Of a stretch of 57,836 bases of DNA, positions 42,240 to 52,696 are shown one piece after another; positions within the stretch are counted from its first letter, which is position 1, and every line of letters begins with the position of its first letter. The notes beneath the pieces were generated by a model that saw nothing but the letters and a program-made list of their open reading frames with translations, was not told the origin of the DNA and did no database searches. Position numbers and translations under genes: made by a program. This DNA comes from Candidatus Aquitaenariimonas noxiae (GTDB lineage: Bacteria > Omnitrophota > Gorgyraeia > Aquitaenariimonadales > Aquitaenariimonadaceae), in NCBI GenBank assembly GCA_002780005.1, contig PEWV01000074.1, positions 1 to 57,836 on the forward strand, in the 5' to 3' direction.

Positions 42240-42676
42240 GAGACAATTCTCAATAGGTTAAGCCCGGTCCTTATGTCGATATCTTTGGTCGCTTTAACAC
42301 CCTTAAGCTCGAAGACGACAGCTTCGATCACTAAAAATACCTCTGTTTTGCCGCGAACGCAACCGGTAAGGGTCTTTAATTTCTTGCCCATAGCGCTGTG
42401 AATATGGATCTGTGGCCCTTTCGAGTTTGTGAATATAGTGCCTATGCCTAAAACTTCCCAGGCATTTTTAAAAATAATTTTATTCGGGAGAGGCGGTATC
42501 ACAGGTTTTTTAGGGCCGGTAACAAGGTCTCCTTTTTTAAGGGCGCCTATAAAAATCATTGTTGCTGCTTTGAGTTTCTCTTTTTTCACAAAAGCGCCAA
42601 GCTTTTCGAGCAACACATCGCCGTCGTCAAACTTTAGCACGAAGATCCTTCCGATCTTGCCTTGGGTGTATTTCAT
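42236..42676 (-). CDS. PPC (DUF296) domain protein
   Basis: A 146-residue single PPC/DUF296 domain. Marks are FVLKFDDGDVLLEKLGAFVKKEKLKAATMIFIGALKKGDLV and the metal-site-like GPQIHIHSAMG. Bacterial PPC proteins form trimers and are of unknown role; in plants the domain joins AT-hook proteins. There is no AT-hook here, so DNA binding is not implied. It is coupled to DUF3108 and lies 17 bases behind the YchF-like gene. Confidence 0.82.
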   Translation of the reverse strand: MKYTQGKIGRIFVLKFDDGDVLLEKLGAFVKKEKLKAATMIFIGALKKGDLVTGPKKPVIPPLPNKIIFKNAWEVLGIGTIFTNSKGPQIHIHSAMGKKLKTLTGCVRGKTEVFLVIEAVVFELKGVKATKDIDIRTGLNLLRIVS

Positions 42677-42692
42677 TTCTTTTCGCCTTTAT

Positions 42693-43766
42693 TTAGACAT
42701 TGAACCTTATGTTTATTATGTCGCCATCCTCGACGATATAATCTTTTCCTTTAACATAATATTTACCGGCTTCTTTGACTTTTGGCTCGCTGCCTAACGC
42801 CGCCAGATCGTCATACTTCATAACTTCGGCCCTGATGAACCCTCTCTCAAGGTCTGTATGTATCGCCCCGGCCGCCTCAGGCGCCGAGGAACCTTTCCTG
42901 ATCGTCCACTGCCTCACTTCATCCGGGCCTACCGTAAAAAATGATATGAGGTTGAGCTTTTTAATGCAGAGCCTGCTTAGCGCGTCCACTGCCGGCTCAG
43001 CAATGCCGAGCGCTTTCAGGTATTCCTCTTTTTCCTTTTCGGATTCGAGTTCGGCTATCTCTGATTCGAGTTTCGCCGAAACAACCATCGCGTCTATTCT
43101 AAGCGAACCGTATTCTTTATTTATGCCTTCGATAAATTCCGTATTTTTTACATCGTCTTCCGAGATATTGATCGCGAGTATCATTTCTTTTAAAGTGATA
43201 AAAGGATAACTGGACATCGTCTTTTTCTCTTCTTTGTCAAAACCAAGCAGCCTGAGCGGCAGCTCCTTATCCAGGTGCGACTTTATCTTTAATAAAAGAG
43301 CTCTTTCCTTTTCCGACGAACCGTCGTGTATCTTTTTTAAATTTTGTTCGACGCGTTCAAGCCTTTTTTCGGTGAAAATCAGGTCATTTAAGATAAGCTC
43401 TGAATTGACCATTCTTATATCGCGCTTCGTGTCCACTGAACCGTCCACATGGTAGACGGCTTCATCTTTAAACGCCCTCACAACATGGCATATTGCGTCC
43501 AGGTCTTCTATGTCCTTGAAGACATCGCCTTTTGCCAGGGTTTCTTTTTCCAGTTTAGGCAAAACTTCAATATCGATCCTCGCCCGCACGTTCTTTTCGG
43601 GATTATACAAGGCGACGAGTTTATCGAAACGCGGGTCTTTTATTTCAGCGAGGCTTTTTACGGGCTTACCTGACACGAGCTCTTTTTCAGAGGGTTTATG
43701 ATGGGTCAACAATTCAAATAGCGTCTTTTTGCCGACTTGCGGAAGACCTATTATCCCTATTTTCAT
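42693..43766 (-). CDS. ychF: YchF/Obg-family GTPase with altered P-loop
   Basis: A 357-residue P-loop NTPase of the YchF family: N-terminal G domain, a coiled-coil insert (about 125-165, RLERVEQNLKKIHDGSSEKERALL) and a C-terminal TGS-like/DUF933 domain ending GKDYIVEDGDIINIRFNV. YchF prefers ATP and acts on ribosomes or in stress. The P-loop reads GLPQVGKKT, where the usual Ser/Thr after GK is Lys14; Thr15 follows. The base-recognition motif is NISE, as in YchF (NxxE). The Lys is encoded by AAG at 43725-43727. Function of this variant is uncertain. Confidence 0.85.
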   Translation of the reverse strand: MKIGIIGLPQVGKKTLFELLTHHKPSEKELVSGKPVKSLAEIKDPRFDKLVALYNPEKNVRARIDIEVLPKLEKETLAKGDVFKDIEDLDAICHVVRAFKDEAVYHVDGSVDTKRDIRMVNSELILNDLIFTEKRLERVEQNLKKIHDGSSEKERALLLKIKSHLDKELPLRLLGFDKEEKKTMSSYPFITLKEMILAINISEDDVKNTEFIEGINKEYGSLRIDAMVVSAKLESEIAELESEKEKEEYLKALGIAEPAVDALSRLCIKKLNLISFFTVGPDEVRQWTIRKGSSAPEAAGAIHTDLERGFIRAEVMKYDDLAALGSEPKVKEAGKYYVKGKDYIVEDGDIINIRFNV

Positions 43767-43875
43767 TAAACTATCTTTCCTCTCTTCTTTAAGTAAAAGG
43801 CCTTACCATATGTCTTGATCGCTGTTATTAAAGGCCAACTGTTGTTTTTGCTTTTTTGTCTTCCATATTATTCGA

Positions 43876-44361
43876 TTAAGATTGTTTTTTCGTTGCGAAG
43901 CTTTTAAGCGCGCTTTCTTCGGAATCGTAGATGGGAATAGCCTTCTCAAGTTTTGCTATCTTGAGATTATCCTTTAGCTCTTCGGTAACATTGATAAGGG
44001 CGAATTTGTGCCTTTCGTGTTTTACCATAAAAAGAGCCCTTAGAAGTACTGCGATCGTAGCGCTGTCAACGTGGGTAACTTTTTCAAAGTCTACTATAAT
44101 ATTTTTTTGAAGCGCCCCGCGCTTCTCTTGGGCGGTCTGCGCATATTGTCTTATGTCAGGGATGCTGAACATGTCGATTTCGCCTTTGAGTCTTACGATG
44201 TGGGCGTTATCTTTTTCCGCGATCTCATCGATGAACGGCGGCGTTTTGCCTTTTCTGATATTAAAAACATCGAATAGCATATTCTTAATTTTACGCCCGC
44301 TAAACGGATTTGGCAAGACAATTCCGAAAAGTAGCATTAGATCTATATTTTGCAGCTGCAT
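43876..44361 (-). CDS. STAS-domain protein
   Basis: A 161-residue protein with a STAS domain at about 50-150 (HIVRLKGEIDMFSIPDIRQYAQ, IIVDFEKVTHVDSATIAVLLRAL with the phosphorylatable Ser in DSATI). STAS proteins act as anti-anti-sigma factors or as scaffolds. The first 27 residues look like a weak membrane segment; an ATG at codon 28 (44280) may be the true start. The partner is unknown; no anti-sigma factor is next to it. Confidence 0.78.
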   Translation of the reverse strand: MQLQNIDLMLLFGIVLPNPFSGRKIKNMLFDVFNIRKGKTPPFIDEIAEKDNAHIVRLKGEIDMFSIPDIRQYAQTAQEKRGALQKNIIVDFEKVTHVDSATIAVLLRALFMVKHERHKFALINVTEELKDNLKIAKLEKAIPIYDSEESALKSFATKKQS

Positions 44362-44433
44362 TTTTTGTTTTTAATTATCCTGATTGCGGTATAATTTCTT
44401 AGGCGAGATGTCCTAAATCCTCATAAATAGGCG

Positions 44434-44853
44434 TTATTCTGTCACTGCGGCGATATTTAGGTTCTTAACGCCGAGCTCGCTTAAGGTATCCAGCACCTTC
44501 ACTACCTCTTTGAATTGAACAGTCTTGTCCGAATGCAAAATAACGTTTATATTCGGATTATTTTTATGCATTGAAGACATTTTTTCCTTAAGAGAGCGCT
44601 GCGTTACGAGCTCTTTATCTAAATACAGATCACCTTTATCGGTTATGGTAATATCGACCTGGTTTTGATTCGTTATGGGGGTCAGATTTTTCGCCTCGGG
44701 AAGCTTTACCTCCAATTTCTGGACTCTGTTTGGACTAAACGTGTAGAGTAGGCTGAAAGAAATGAAAAAGAATATGAACATATTTAACACAATATCGGTC
44801 ATCGTAACCGATTCCAAGCTGACCATGTAGTCCCTCTTCCCGGATATCTTCAC
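44434..44853 (-). CDS. ExbD/TolR-type biopolymer transport protein
   Basis: A 139-residue protein: one membrane helix near 18-40 with the essential Asp in VTMTDIVLNMFIFFFISFSL, then a periplasmic domain (about 50-135) ending LNIAAVTE. Works with TolQ/ExbB in a proton-driven motor that couples inner and outer membranes. It lies 5 bases behind the TolQ gene. No TonB or TolA is adjacent. Confidence 0.88.
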   Translation of the reverse strand: MKISGKRDYMVSLESVTMTDIVLNMFIFFFISFSLLYTFSPNRVQKLEVKLPEAKNLTPITNQNQVDITITDKGDLYLDKELVTQRSLKEKMSSMHKNNPNINVILHSDKTVQFKEVVKVLDTLSELGVKNLNIAAVTE

Positions 44854-44858
44854 TTACC

Positions 44859-45476
44859 CTATTCCTCCCTTGTTTCGGCGATAACCTCAAGAAGCTGAAT
44901 GCAATGATTAGTCAGGTCATTTGACGCTGCTTTTATGCGGCTGATAAAATAGTTATAGCACAAATAAAAAGGTATGGCAATGATCAGGCCGGCTGCTGTC
45001 GTGATCATCGCTTCGTAGATCCCGGCTGCCAGCGCGCTCACGGTCACATTAGCCCCGGTATGTTCCCATGACATAAAAGCCCGGATCAAGCCTGTGATCG
45101 TCCCCAAAAAACCAAGGAGAGGTTCTATGCTTATTATTGAGACAAGCGTGCCTAAATATTTTTCCAGCTTCTGGATCTGGTTATTACCGGCTTGTTCCAG
45201 GATCTTCTCTAATCTGTCTAAAGGAAGTGCGCGCCTTTCAATACCTATTTTGAATACCACGGCAAGGGGGTTTTGTATATTGTGGTCGCACAATTCCAGG
45301 GCGTGGTTAATCCTGTTCTTCTTTATGGCTTTAAATACCTCTTCGACAAATTCAAATGCGTTCAGATTCATGTGCCTATAGGCCCAGAACCTTTCTAAGA
45401 CTATGGCTAGGCCTACTATAGAACCCAATATAATGGGGAACATCACTGGCCCGCCTTTTAATATGAAACTAAACAT
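44859..45476 (-). CDS. TolQ/ExbB/MotA-type proton channel
   Basis: A 205-residue protein with three membrane helices (about 8-30, 100-125 and 150-175) and the family pattern SIEPLLGFLGTITGLIRAF, GIYEAMITTAAGLIIAIPFYL. It is the channel partner of the ExbD-like protein. It overlaps the DedA gene stop by 8 bases. Confidence 0.88.
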   Translation of the reverse strand: MFSFILKGGPVMFPIILGSIVGLAIVLERFWAYRHMNLNAFEFVEEVFKAIKKNRINHALELCDHNIQNPLAVVFKIGIERRALPLDRLEKILEQAGNNQIQKLEKYLGTLVSIISIEPLLGFLGTITGLIRAFMSWEHTGANVTVSALAAGIYEAMITTAAGLIIAIPFYLCYNYFISRIKAASNDLTNHCIQLLEVIAETREE

Positions 45477-46062
45477 TCTTTCCTCCGTTCCGTCCGTTGT
45501 ACATTTTTTTTGTCAGCTTAAAAGCCGCAAATATAAGTATCGCGACTCCGACCACGATTACCACAGGTTTCTGGAATTTCAGCACAGCGGAACCGAAAAG
45601 CGCCAAAACATACATTCTCGGGATAACGCCTACCAGGGTGCACAACACAAAAGGTATAAAAGGGATCTTGGTAATACCCGAAGCTATGGAAAACACCTTA
45701 AAGGGAATTATTGGCAATACCCTTCCGATAATCACGCCCGGGACGCCGTATTTTTTGGCAAAGGCCTCTGCCTTATAAATATGATGGGGTTTTATAAAAA
45801 CGTACTTTCCGAACCTGAGTATTACCGGAGTGGCGAGATATCTTCCCAATGAATAACCTACCATAGCGCCGAGCGTTGACCCCAAAGAGCCGAATATTAC
45901 TATCGAATAAATAGATATCCCGATAGCGCCCGCGCCGATCACGATAGCCTCGGAAGGTATGGGCACTACGCTTGATTCGAGAAACATCGCGATAAACACT
46001 CCGAGGTTTCCGAATCTCTTTATCAGTTCGATTAAATCGCTCTGCAGGATCTGTTCGATCAT
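45469..46062 (-). CDS. DedA/VTT-domain membrane protein
   Basis: A 197-residue DedA family member: several membrane helices, the VTT motif G(S/A)TLGAMVGYSLGRYLATPVI near 80-100, and the conserved GRVLPIIPFKVFSIASGI near 128-145, with the acidic ESSVVPIPSEAIVIGAG at 29-45. DedA proteins affect membrane homeostasis and lipid carrier (C55-P) recycling in other bacteria. It lies between atpC and tolQ on the same strand. Confidence 0.85.
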   Translation of the reverse strand: MIEQILQSDLIELIKRFGNLGVFIAMFLESSVVPIPSEAIVIGAGAIGISIYSIVIFGSLGSTLGAMVGYSLGRYLATPVILRFGKYVFIKPHHIYKAEAFAKKYGVPGVIIGRVLPIIPFKVFSIASGITKIPFIPFVLCTLVGVIPRMYVLALFGSAVLKFQKPVVIVVGVAILIFAAFKLTKKMYNGRNGGKNV

Positions 46063-46070
46063 AAATAAAG

Positions 46071-46325
46071 CTATTGACTTAAAAGGATAGTGACATTATT
46101 CTTTAAAACTTCGAGGAACCCTTTACCTTTTGATTCAAATATCTGGGTTTTGCCTGAATTGTTTCTCAAAATTATCTTTCCGCTGCCTATTTTAGCGATA
46201 AGCGGGGCGTGATCCGCAAGGATACCGAAATAACCCCACTCAGAAGGGGCTATTAGGGACACTATATCACCTTCATATACGGCTTTATCGCGGCTAAGGA
46301 TATTTAACCTGAATTGCTTATCCAT
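46071..46325 (-). CDS. atpC: F1 ATPase epsilon subunit, short form
   Basis: An 84-residue epsilon subunit with only the N-terminal beta-sandwich (FRLNILSRDKAVYEGDIVSLIAPSEWGYFGILADHAPLIAKIGSGKIIL). Typical epsilon has about 130-140 residues with a C-terminal helical hairpin that can inhibit ATP hydrolysis; this one ends after the sandwich at TILLSQ. The stop is a clean TAA with no hint of a frame break. It lies 11 bases behind atpD. Confidence 0.88.
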   Translation of the reverse strand: MDKQFRLNILSRDKAVYEGDIVSLIAPSEWGYFGILADHAPLIAKIGSGKIILRNNSGKTQIFESKGKGFLEVLKNNVTILLSQ

Positions 46326-46336
46326 TATTCAAATAT

Positions 46337-48602
<2,266 letters not shown>

Positions 48603-48604
48603 TT

Positions 48605-50128
48605 TTAACCTTGCACTTTAAATATATTTTTAAATGCCATCATTGCGCCTGTTAATTTTTCCATAAACGCGTCGTTCGGATCTTGGCCTGCGCCTATTTC
48701 GATCTCTATGTCGGGATATTCTTTAGCGATATAATCATATAATTCGGTCTCAAATCTCTTTATATCGCGAATCGGTATATCGTCAAGAAAACCTTTTATT
48801 CCGGCATAAATAATGATTGCCTGCTTAAAGGTCGGAAGAGTTTTATACTGGTCTTGCTTTAGGATCTCGACCATTCTTTCGCCGCGAGTAAGCCTCTCGC
48901 GCGTTGTCTTGTCAACGTCGGTCCCGAATTGGGTGAATGTGAGAAGTTCTCTATATTGGGCCAAGTCGAGCCGCAGGCTGCCTGCGACCTTTCTCATCAT
49001 TTTCGACTGCGCCTTGCCTCCGACACGCGAAACAGAAAGCCCGACGTTAACTGCAGGGCGAATGCCCGCATAAAAAAGATCGCTCTCGAGGTAGATCTGC
49101 CCGTCTGTAATAGAGATCACGTTTGTGGGAATATAGCTCGTAAGGTCTCCTGCTTGAGTTTCGATTATAGGAATAGCTGTGAGAGAACCTCCTCCCAAGT
49201 TATTGCTTAATTTTGCCGCGCGCTCAAGCAGTCTTGCGTGGAGATAAAATATATCACCCGGATACGCCTCTCTTCCCGGCGGGCGCCTTAGTAGAAGCGA
49301 AAGCTGCCTATAGGCTTGGGCGTGCTTTGAGAGGTCGTCGTAAATCACGAGGGCATGTTTTCCCGAATACATAAATTCTTCGCCTATAGCGCATCCGGTA
49401 TACGGAGCGATATACTGCGAGGACGCGGAAGCCCTTGAAGAAGCGCTAACGATAGTAGTATATTCCATGGCTCCGTATCGCGTCAAAGTTTCGGCTATGC
49501 CGACAACGTTCGATAATTTTTGGCCTATTGCTACATAAATGCAATAAACGTCTTTCCCTTTTTGATTAAGTATCGTATCCAAAACTATAGCGGTCTTACC
49601 TGTCTGCCTATCGCCAATTATAAGCTCTCGCTGCCCTCGCCCTATCGGTGTCATAGAATCTATAGCCTTGATACCTGTTTCAAGCGGCTCCTTTACAGGC
49701 TGACGTTCCACAACATTAGGGGCGGATGATTCCATGGGCCTGTACTTATCTGTAATTATAGGATCTTTATCATCTATAGGGACGCCCAACGCATTAACAA
49801 CGCGGCCTATAAGGCCTTGCCCTACGGGTACGCGAATGATCTTATCGGTCTTTTTTACGATATCGCCTTCTTTTATGCTTCTGTCAGGGTTATCCGGGCC
49901 AAAAATAACAGTTCCAACGCTGTCTTCTTCCAAATTCAAGACCATGCCCATAACATGATTAGGAAATTGCACTAATTCTCCTATCATTGCATCGTCAAGT
50001 CCGTAAACTCGGGCAATAGTGTCTCCGACCTGAATAACAGTCCCTATGGACTCTTTCCGGACGCGGGTCTTATACTTCTCTAATTCTTTTTTTATTATTG
50101 ATGATACTTCTTCGGGTCTTATTTCCAT
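48605..50128 (-). CDS. atpA: F1 ATPase alpha subunit
   Basis: A 507-residue regulatory subunit with P-loop GDRQTGKT at 172-179, the family marks [19 protein letters not shown] and [27 protein letters not shown], and the C-terminal helical domain. It forms non-catalytic nucleotide sites and binds delta through its N-terminus. It lies one base before atpH's stop, in the canonical order. Confidence 0.97.
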   Translation of the reverse strand: MEIRPEEVSSIIKKELEKYKTRVRKESIGTVIQVGDTIARVYGLDDAMIGELVQFPNHVMGMVLNLEEDSVGTVIFGPDNPDRSIKEGDIVKKTDKIIRVPVGQGLIGRVVNALGVPIDDKDPIITDKYRPMESSAPNVVERQPVKEPLETGIKAIDSMTPIGRGQRELIIGDRQTGKTAIVLDTILNQKGKDVYCIYVAIGQKLSNVVGIAETLTRYGAMEYTTIVSASSRASASSQYIAPYTGCAIGEEFMYSGKHALVIYDDLSKHAQAYRQLSLLLRRPPGREAYPGDIFYLHARLLERAAKLSNNLGGGSLTAIPIIETQAGDLTSYIPTNVISITDGQIYLESDLFYAGIRPAVNVGLSVSRVGGKAQSKMMRKVAGSLRLDLAQYRELLTFTQFGTDVDKTTRERLTRGERMVEILKQDQYKTLPTFKQAIIIYAGIKGFLDDIPIRDIKRFETELYDYIAKEYPDIEIEIGAGQDPNDAFMEKLTGAMMAFKNIFKVQG

Positions 50129-50129
50129 A

Positions 50130-50672
50130 CTAGCTAACCTTAACTGTCATTAGTTTTTCATTCAGGTCGTCTAAACGCCTTCTTATCGAGCCGTCTATTA
50201 CCGTATTCCCTACAATTACCTGTATGCCTCCCAGCAAATTGGGATCAAGTTCTAAGAAAAGATTCAGTTTCTTTTTCAGGTTTTTTTCAATCCGGACTTT
50301 TATCTCCTGGAGGTTTTCCAATTCCATAATATAGGCCGTTTTTAGCAAAGCATTTACAGCCTCACCGTGGCCGTAGTTTATTCTTACATAGTCTGCAATT
50401 TCTACAATATTTTTTATACGCCCTTTTTCCAAGAGCACTTTTAAGAGCTGCCTCGTTTCTTCTGAGAAATCTTTTAATACGCTATCAATTATCTCGCACT
50501 TTTCAGAATAAGTAATTTCAAGATTTTCTAAAAAGGATTTGAGTTCCGGGTTTTGGGAAAGTATTATTTTCAAACCTTTCATCTCGTCAACGGCTTTTCT
50601 AATACCCATTGTGTCCTTTGCGTAGCTTACAAAGGCCACTGAATATCTTTTGGTTATGATCTTATTCTTCAT
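50130..50672 (-). CDS. atpH: F1Fo ATPase delta subunit
   Basis: A 180-residue peripheral stalk subunit: N-terminal helical bundle ([42 protein letters not shown]) and C-terminal domain with the signature [28 protein letters not shown]. It joins the b stalk to alpha. Its start overlaps the atpF stop by 4 bases. Confidence 0.92.
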   Translation of the reverse strand: MKNKIITKRYSVAFVSYAKDTMGIRKAVDEMKGLKIILSQNPELKSFLENLEITYSEKCEIIDSVLKDFSEETRQLLKVLLEKGRIKNIVEIADYVRINYGHGEAVNALLKTAYIMELENLQEIKVRIEKNLKKKLNLFLELDPNLLGGIQVIVGNTVIDGSIRRRLDDLNEKLMTVKVS

Positions 50673-51166
50673 TTGGTTTCGTCAACCTGTTTTAAAAAGT
50701 CCCCTATAAGCTTTTTGTCGTTTTCCTCTGTAAACTTCGCCTCTATCAGGCTCTCGGTCGCTTTCATCGTCAGCGCTATTATTTCGTCTTTGAGATTTTC
50801 TTTGGCCCTGGCTACCTCGTGCTTCATGTCGATCTTGGCCGCCTCGATGATCTTTTCCGCATCCATTTGTGCCTTTTTCTTTATTTCATTTACAACCTGG
50901 CTACCCTCCTTAACCGCTTCCTTGATCCTTTCTCTCGCTATGTTCTCTATAGAGCTCAGCTGGGTCTCGTATTCCGCCTTTAAACGTTCTATCTCAGCTT
51001 TGCTGTCTTCTATGCTTTTCAAGCCCGAAGATATTCTCTCTTTTCGCTCATCCAAAAGCTTCAGGATGCGCTTCCATAAGAATATGCGCAGGATAAAAAG
51101 GAGAAGCAAAAAATTTATCACTTGCGCAACAATCTCGCTCGTGCTTAAAAGTTTTAACAGTTCCAT
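50669..51166 (-). CDS. atpF: Fo ATPase b subunit
   Basis: A 165-residue stator subunit: one N-terminal membrane helix (about 10-30, IVAQVINFLLLLFILRIFLW) followed by a long, charged coiled coil. A single b gene is present, so the stalk is likely a b2 homodimer. It lies 13 bases behind atpE. Confidence 0.92.
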   Translation of the reverse strand: MELLKLLSTSEIVAQVINFLLLLFILRIFLWKRILKLLDERKERISSGLKSIEDSKAEIERLKAEYETQLSSIENIARERIKEAVKEGSQVVNEIKKKAQMDAEKIIEAAKIDMKHEVARAKENLKDEIIALTMKATESLIEAKFTEENDKKLIGDFLKQVDETK

Positions 51167-51179
51167 AAAGGCTATTTAA

Positions 51180-51416
51180 TTATAATTTTCCGGCCAGGAC
51201 AAACGCAAATACGAAAGCATATATCGTTAATGCCTCAATAAACGCGCAACCCGTGGCCATGTTTATCAATATCTTTGTAGAAGCCTCCGGTTGCCTGCTT
51301 GTGGCATCCATCGCCGACGACACGGCCTTACCCAGGGCCAACGCAGAACCGAACGCGACTATTCCAAGCGATATGGGAATCGCAAAAGCTAATACTGTTT
51401 TATAATCAATACCCAT
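51180..51416 (-). CDS. atpE: Fo ATPase c subunit, H+-type
   Basis: A 78-residue two-helix rotor subunit with the polar loop RQPEA at 41-45 and the ion-binding Glu61 in CAFIEALTIY. Aligned through RQPE with Na+-type c subunits, the Gln of helix 1 (position 28 here) is Leu, and the residues after the Glu are Ala62 and Leu63 rather than Ser and Thr. The Na+ ligands are thus absent and proton coupling is expected. The helix-1 packing motif is G23-A25-A27-G29-A31-S33, more Ala-rich than the usual GxGxGxGxG, which may affect ring size. Confidence 0.93.
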   Translation of the reverse strand: MGIDYKTVLAFAIPISLGIVAFGSALALGKAVSSAMDATSRQPEASTKILINMATGCAFIEALTIYAFVFAFVLAGKL

Positions 51417-51440
51417 CTATTCCCTCCTTTTTATGCTCTG

Positions 51441-52175
51441 TTAATCCTCATGCGCCAAAACAAGCGCAAAATATATCGTACTCAAAAGACAAAAAACCAC
51501 TGCCTGGACAGTTCCGGCAATGATCGCTAAAAACGTATTGAAAAATAACATTGGTATTCCCTTTAAGCCGAATCCGGCCATGATGGAAAGCAATATGTCG
51601 TCGCCCCATATATTGCTTCTTAAACGCAAAGATAGGCTGATAGGTTTGATCAATTCGCCGACAATATGAAGAAATAATAATAAAAGAGGTATTGCCACTG
51701 TAAATGCCAGAAACCCCCGCGGCTTACCCATCATATGGTCTATATATCCGATAATACCGTTTTCCTTTATAGCCGAATATTGGACATATATAAAAACACA
51801 GAGGGCCAGCGCCAATGTAGTCGACCAGCTAGTCGTAGACGACTTCATAAAAGGAACAAGCCCAAAGAAATTCATAAAAATTATATAAATAAAAAGCGTA
51901 CCTATGAAGGGCGTGTACTTCCTGCCTTGAGCCCCCAGGATCCCGCATACAAAATCATCTATGCCGCCAACAAACATTTCGAATATATTTTGCAGCCTGT
52001 TGGGAACTAATCTTTGCTTGCGGCAGACAAAATACGATGCGATGCTAAGGATGGATATAATTATAAGAGAAAATATAACATTTTCCCACAAACGCAGATA
52101 GTGGGCAAAAACCGTACCCTCAAGCTTGCTTTCTAAAATGGTAACTATATTTGGCAGTTCTGTGCTCATTTTCAT
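51441..52175 (-). CDS. atpB: Fo ATPase a subunit
   Basis: A 244-residue membrane subunit that forms the proton half-channels. The essential Arg is Arg184 in ISLSLRLRSNIWGDD; the two residues after RL are Arg-Ser rather than the common Phe-Gly. Helix content and the C-terminal FCLLSTIYFALVLAHED are typical. A start two codons later (ATG 52169) is equally possible. Confidence 0.92.
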   Translation of the reverse strand: MKMSTELPNIVTILESKLEGTVFAHYLRLWENVIFSLIIISILSIASYFVCRKQRLVPNRLQNIFEMFVGGIDDFVCGILGAQGRKYTPFIGTLFIYIIFMNFFGLVPFMKSSTTSWSTTLALALCVFIYVQYSAIKENGIIGYIDHMMGKPRGFLAFTVAIPLLLLFLHIVGELIKPISLSLRLRSNIWGDDILLSIMAGFGLKGIPMLFFNTFLAIIAGTVQAVVFCLLSTIYFALVLAHED

Positions 52176-52226
52176 GCTAGGTGAATATTATTAATGGAAA
52201 ACGGTTATAAGTCAAGATAAAATCCG

Positions 52227-52460
52227 CTATTTCTTTTCTATTTTTAGCGCTAATTTTATTATTCTTACGGTTTCCAATATGGCGGCCGCGCTTCCGATAG
52301 CGCTGCATAAAATAGCTATAAAGGGCGCTAAATTAAACTTTTTTTCCAGGTAATCTCCTATAAAATAACCACCGAGCGCTCCTGCTGCCAAAATTAACGG
52401 TATAAAAGACAAAATACCAGATATTTTAATACGTTTATATATTTCATTTTTATTTGCCAT
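52227..52460 (-). CDS. atpZ: AtpZ/AtpI-type ATPase assembly protein
   Basis: About 77 residues with two membrane helices (about 12-33 and 45-65) and the AtpZ pattern GGYFIGDYLEKKFNLAPFIAILCSAIGSAAAILETVRII. AtpZ/AtpI proteins assist c-ring assembly or Mg2+ entry. I prefer the ATG at 52460; a TTG at 52496 would overlap the stop of the upstream 26-codon frame (TTGA). Confidence 0.8.
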   Translation of the reverse strand: MANKNEIYKRIKISGILSFIPLILAAGALGGYFIGDYLEKKFNLAPFIAILCSAIGSAAAILETVRIIKLALKIEKK

Positions 52461-52492
52461 AATTAGCTTTGCCCTACGAATAAGTAAAAAAA

Positions 52493-52573
52493 TCAAGGTG
52501 ATATGCTGATCCCCGGAGTAATGAACAGCGGTAAAAATGCTTTTTTGAATATCGTTTTATCCTGTTCTGCCAT
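52493..52573 (-). CDS. Unannotated 26-codon frame leading the atp operon
   Basis: A short frame MAEQDKTIFKKAFLPLFITP... of 26 residues begins at ATG 52573 with AGGAGAG at 52581-52587, seven bases upstream, and ends in TGA at 52493-52495. It follows an extended -10 promoter (52615-52623) by about 35 bases and precedes atpZ by 33 bases. It has a basic start and a hydrophobic end. It may be a leader peptide or a tiny membrane protein. I know no matching family; the strong ribosome site is the main evidence. Confidence 0.45.
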   Translation of the reverse strand: MAEQDKTIFKKAFLPLFITPGISISP

Positions 52574-52614
52574 AGTAATACTCTCCTAAGTACGCTGCCA
52601 AAATGTTTAGCTAT

Positions 52615-52623
52615 ATTATATCA
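52615..52623 (-). promoter_or_regulatory. Extended -10 promoter of the atp operon
   Basis: On the minus strand TGATATAAT (52615-52623) is a perfect extended -10 (TGnTATAAT). No good -35 is seen 17 bases upstream. It points to the atp operon and diverges from dus. Confidence 0.55.
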
Positions 52624-52696
52624 CATGGGATTAAAAAACGCGACTCTCTACAAAACTATCTTTATTTCTTAGGGCTTGAATAGTATAATAGGCTTG

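Noticed and set aside
51180-51416. Na+-coupled F-ATPase
   Set aside because: The Na+ ligands (Gln in helix 1, Ser and Thr after the Glu) are Leu, Ala and Leu here.
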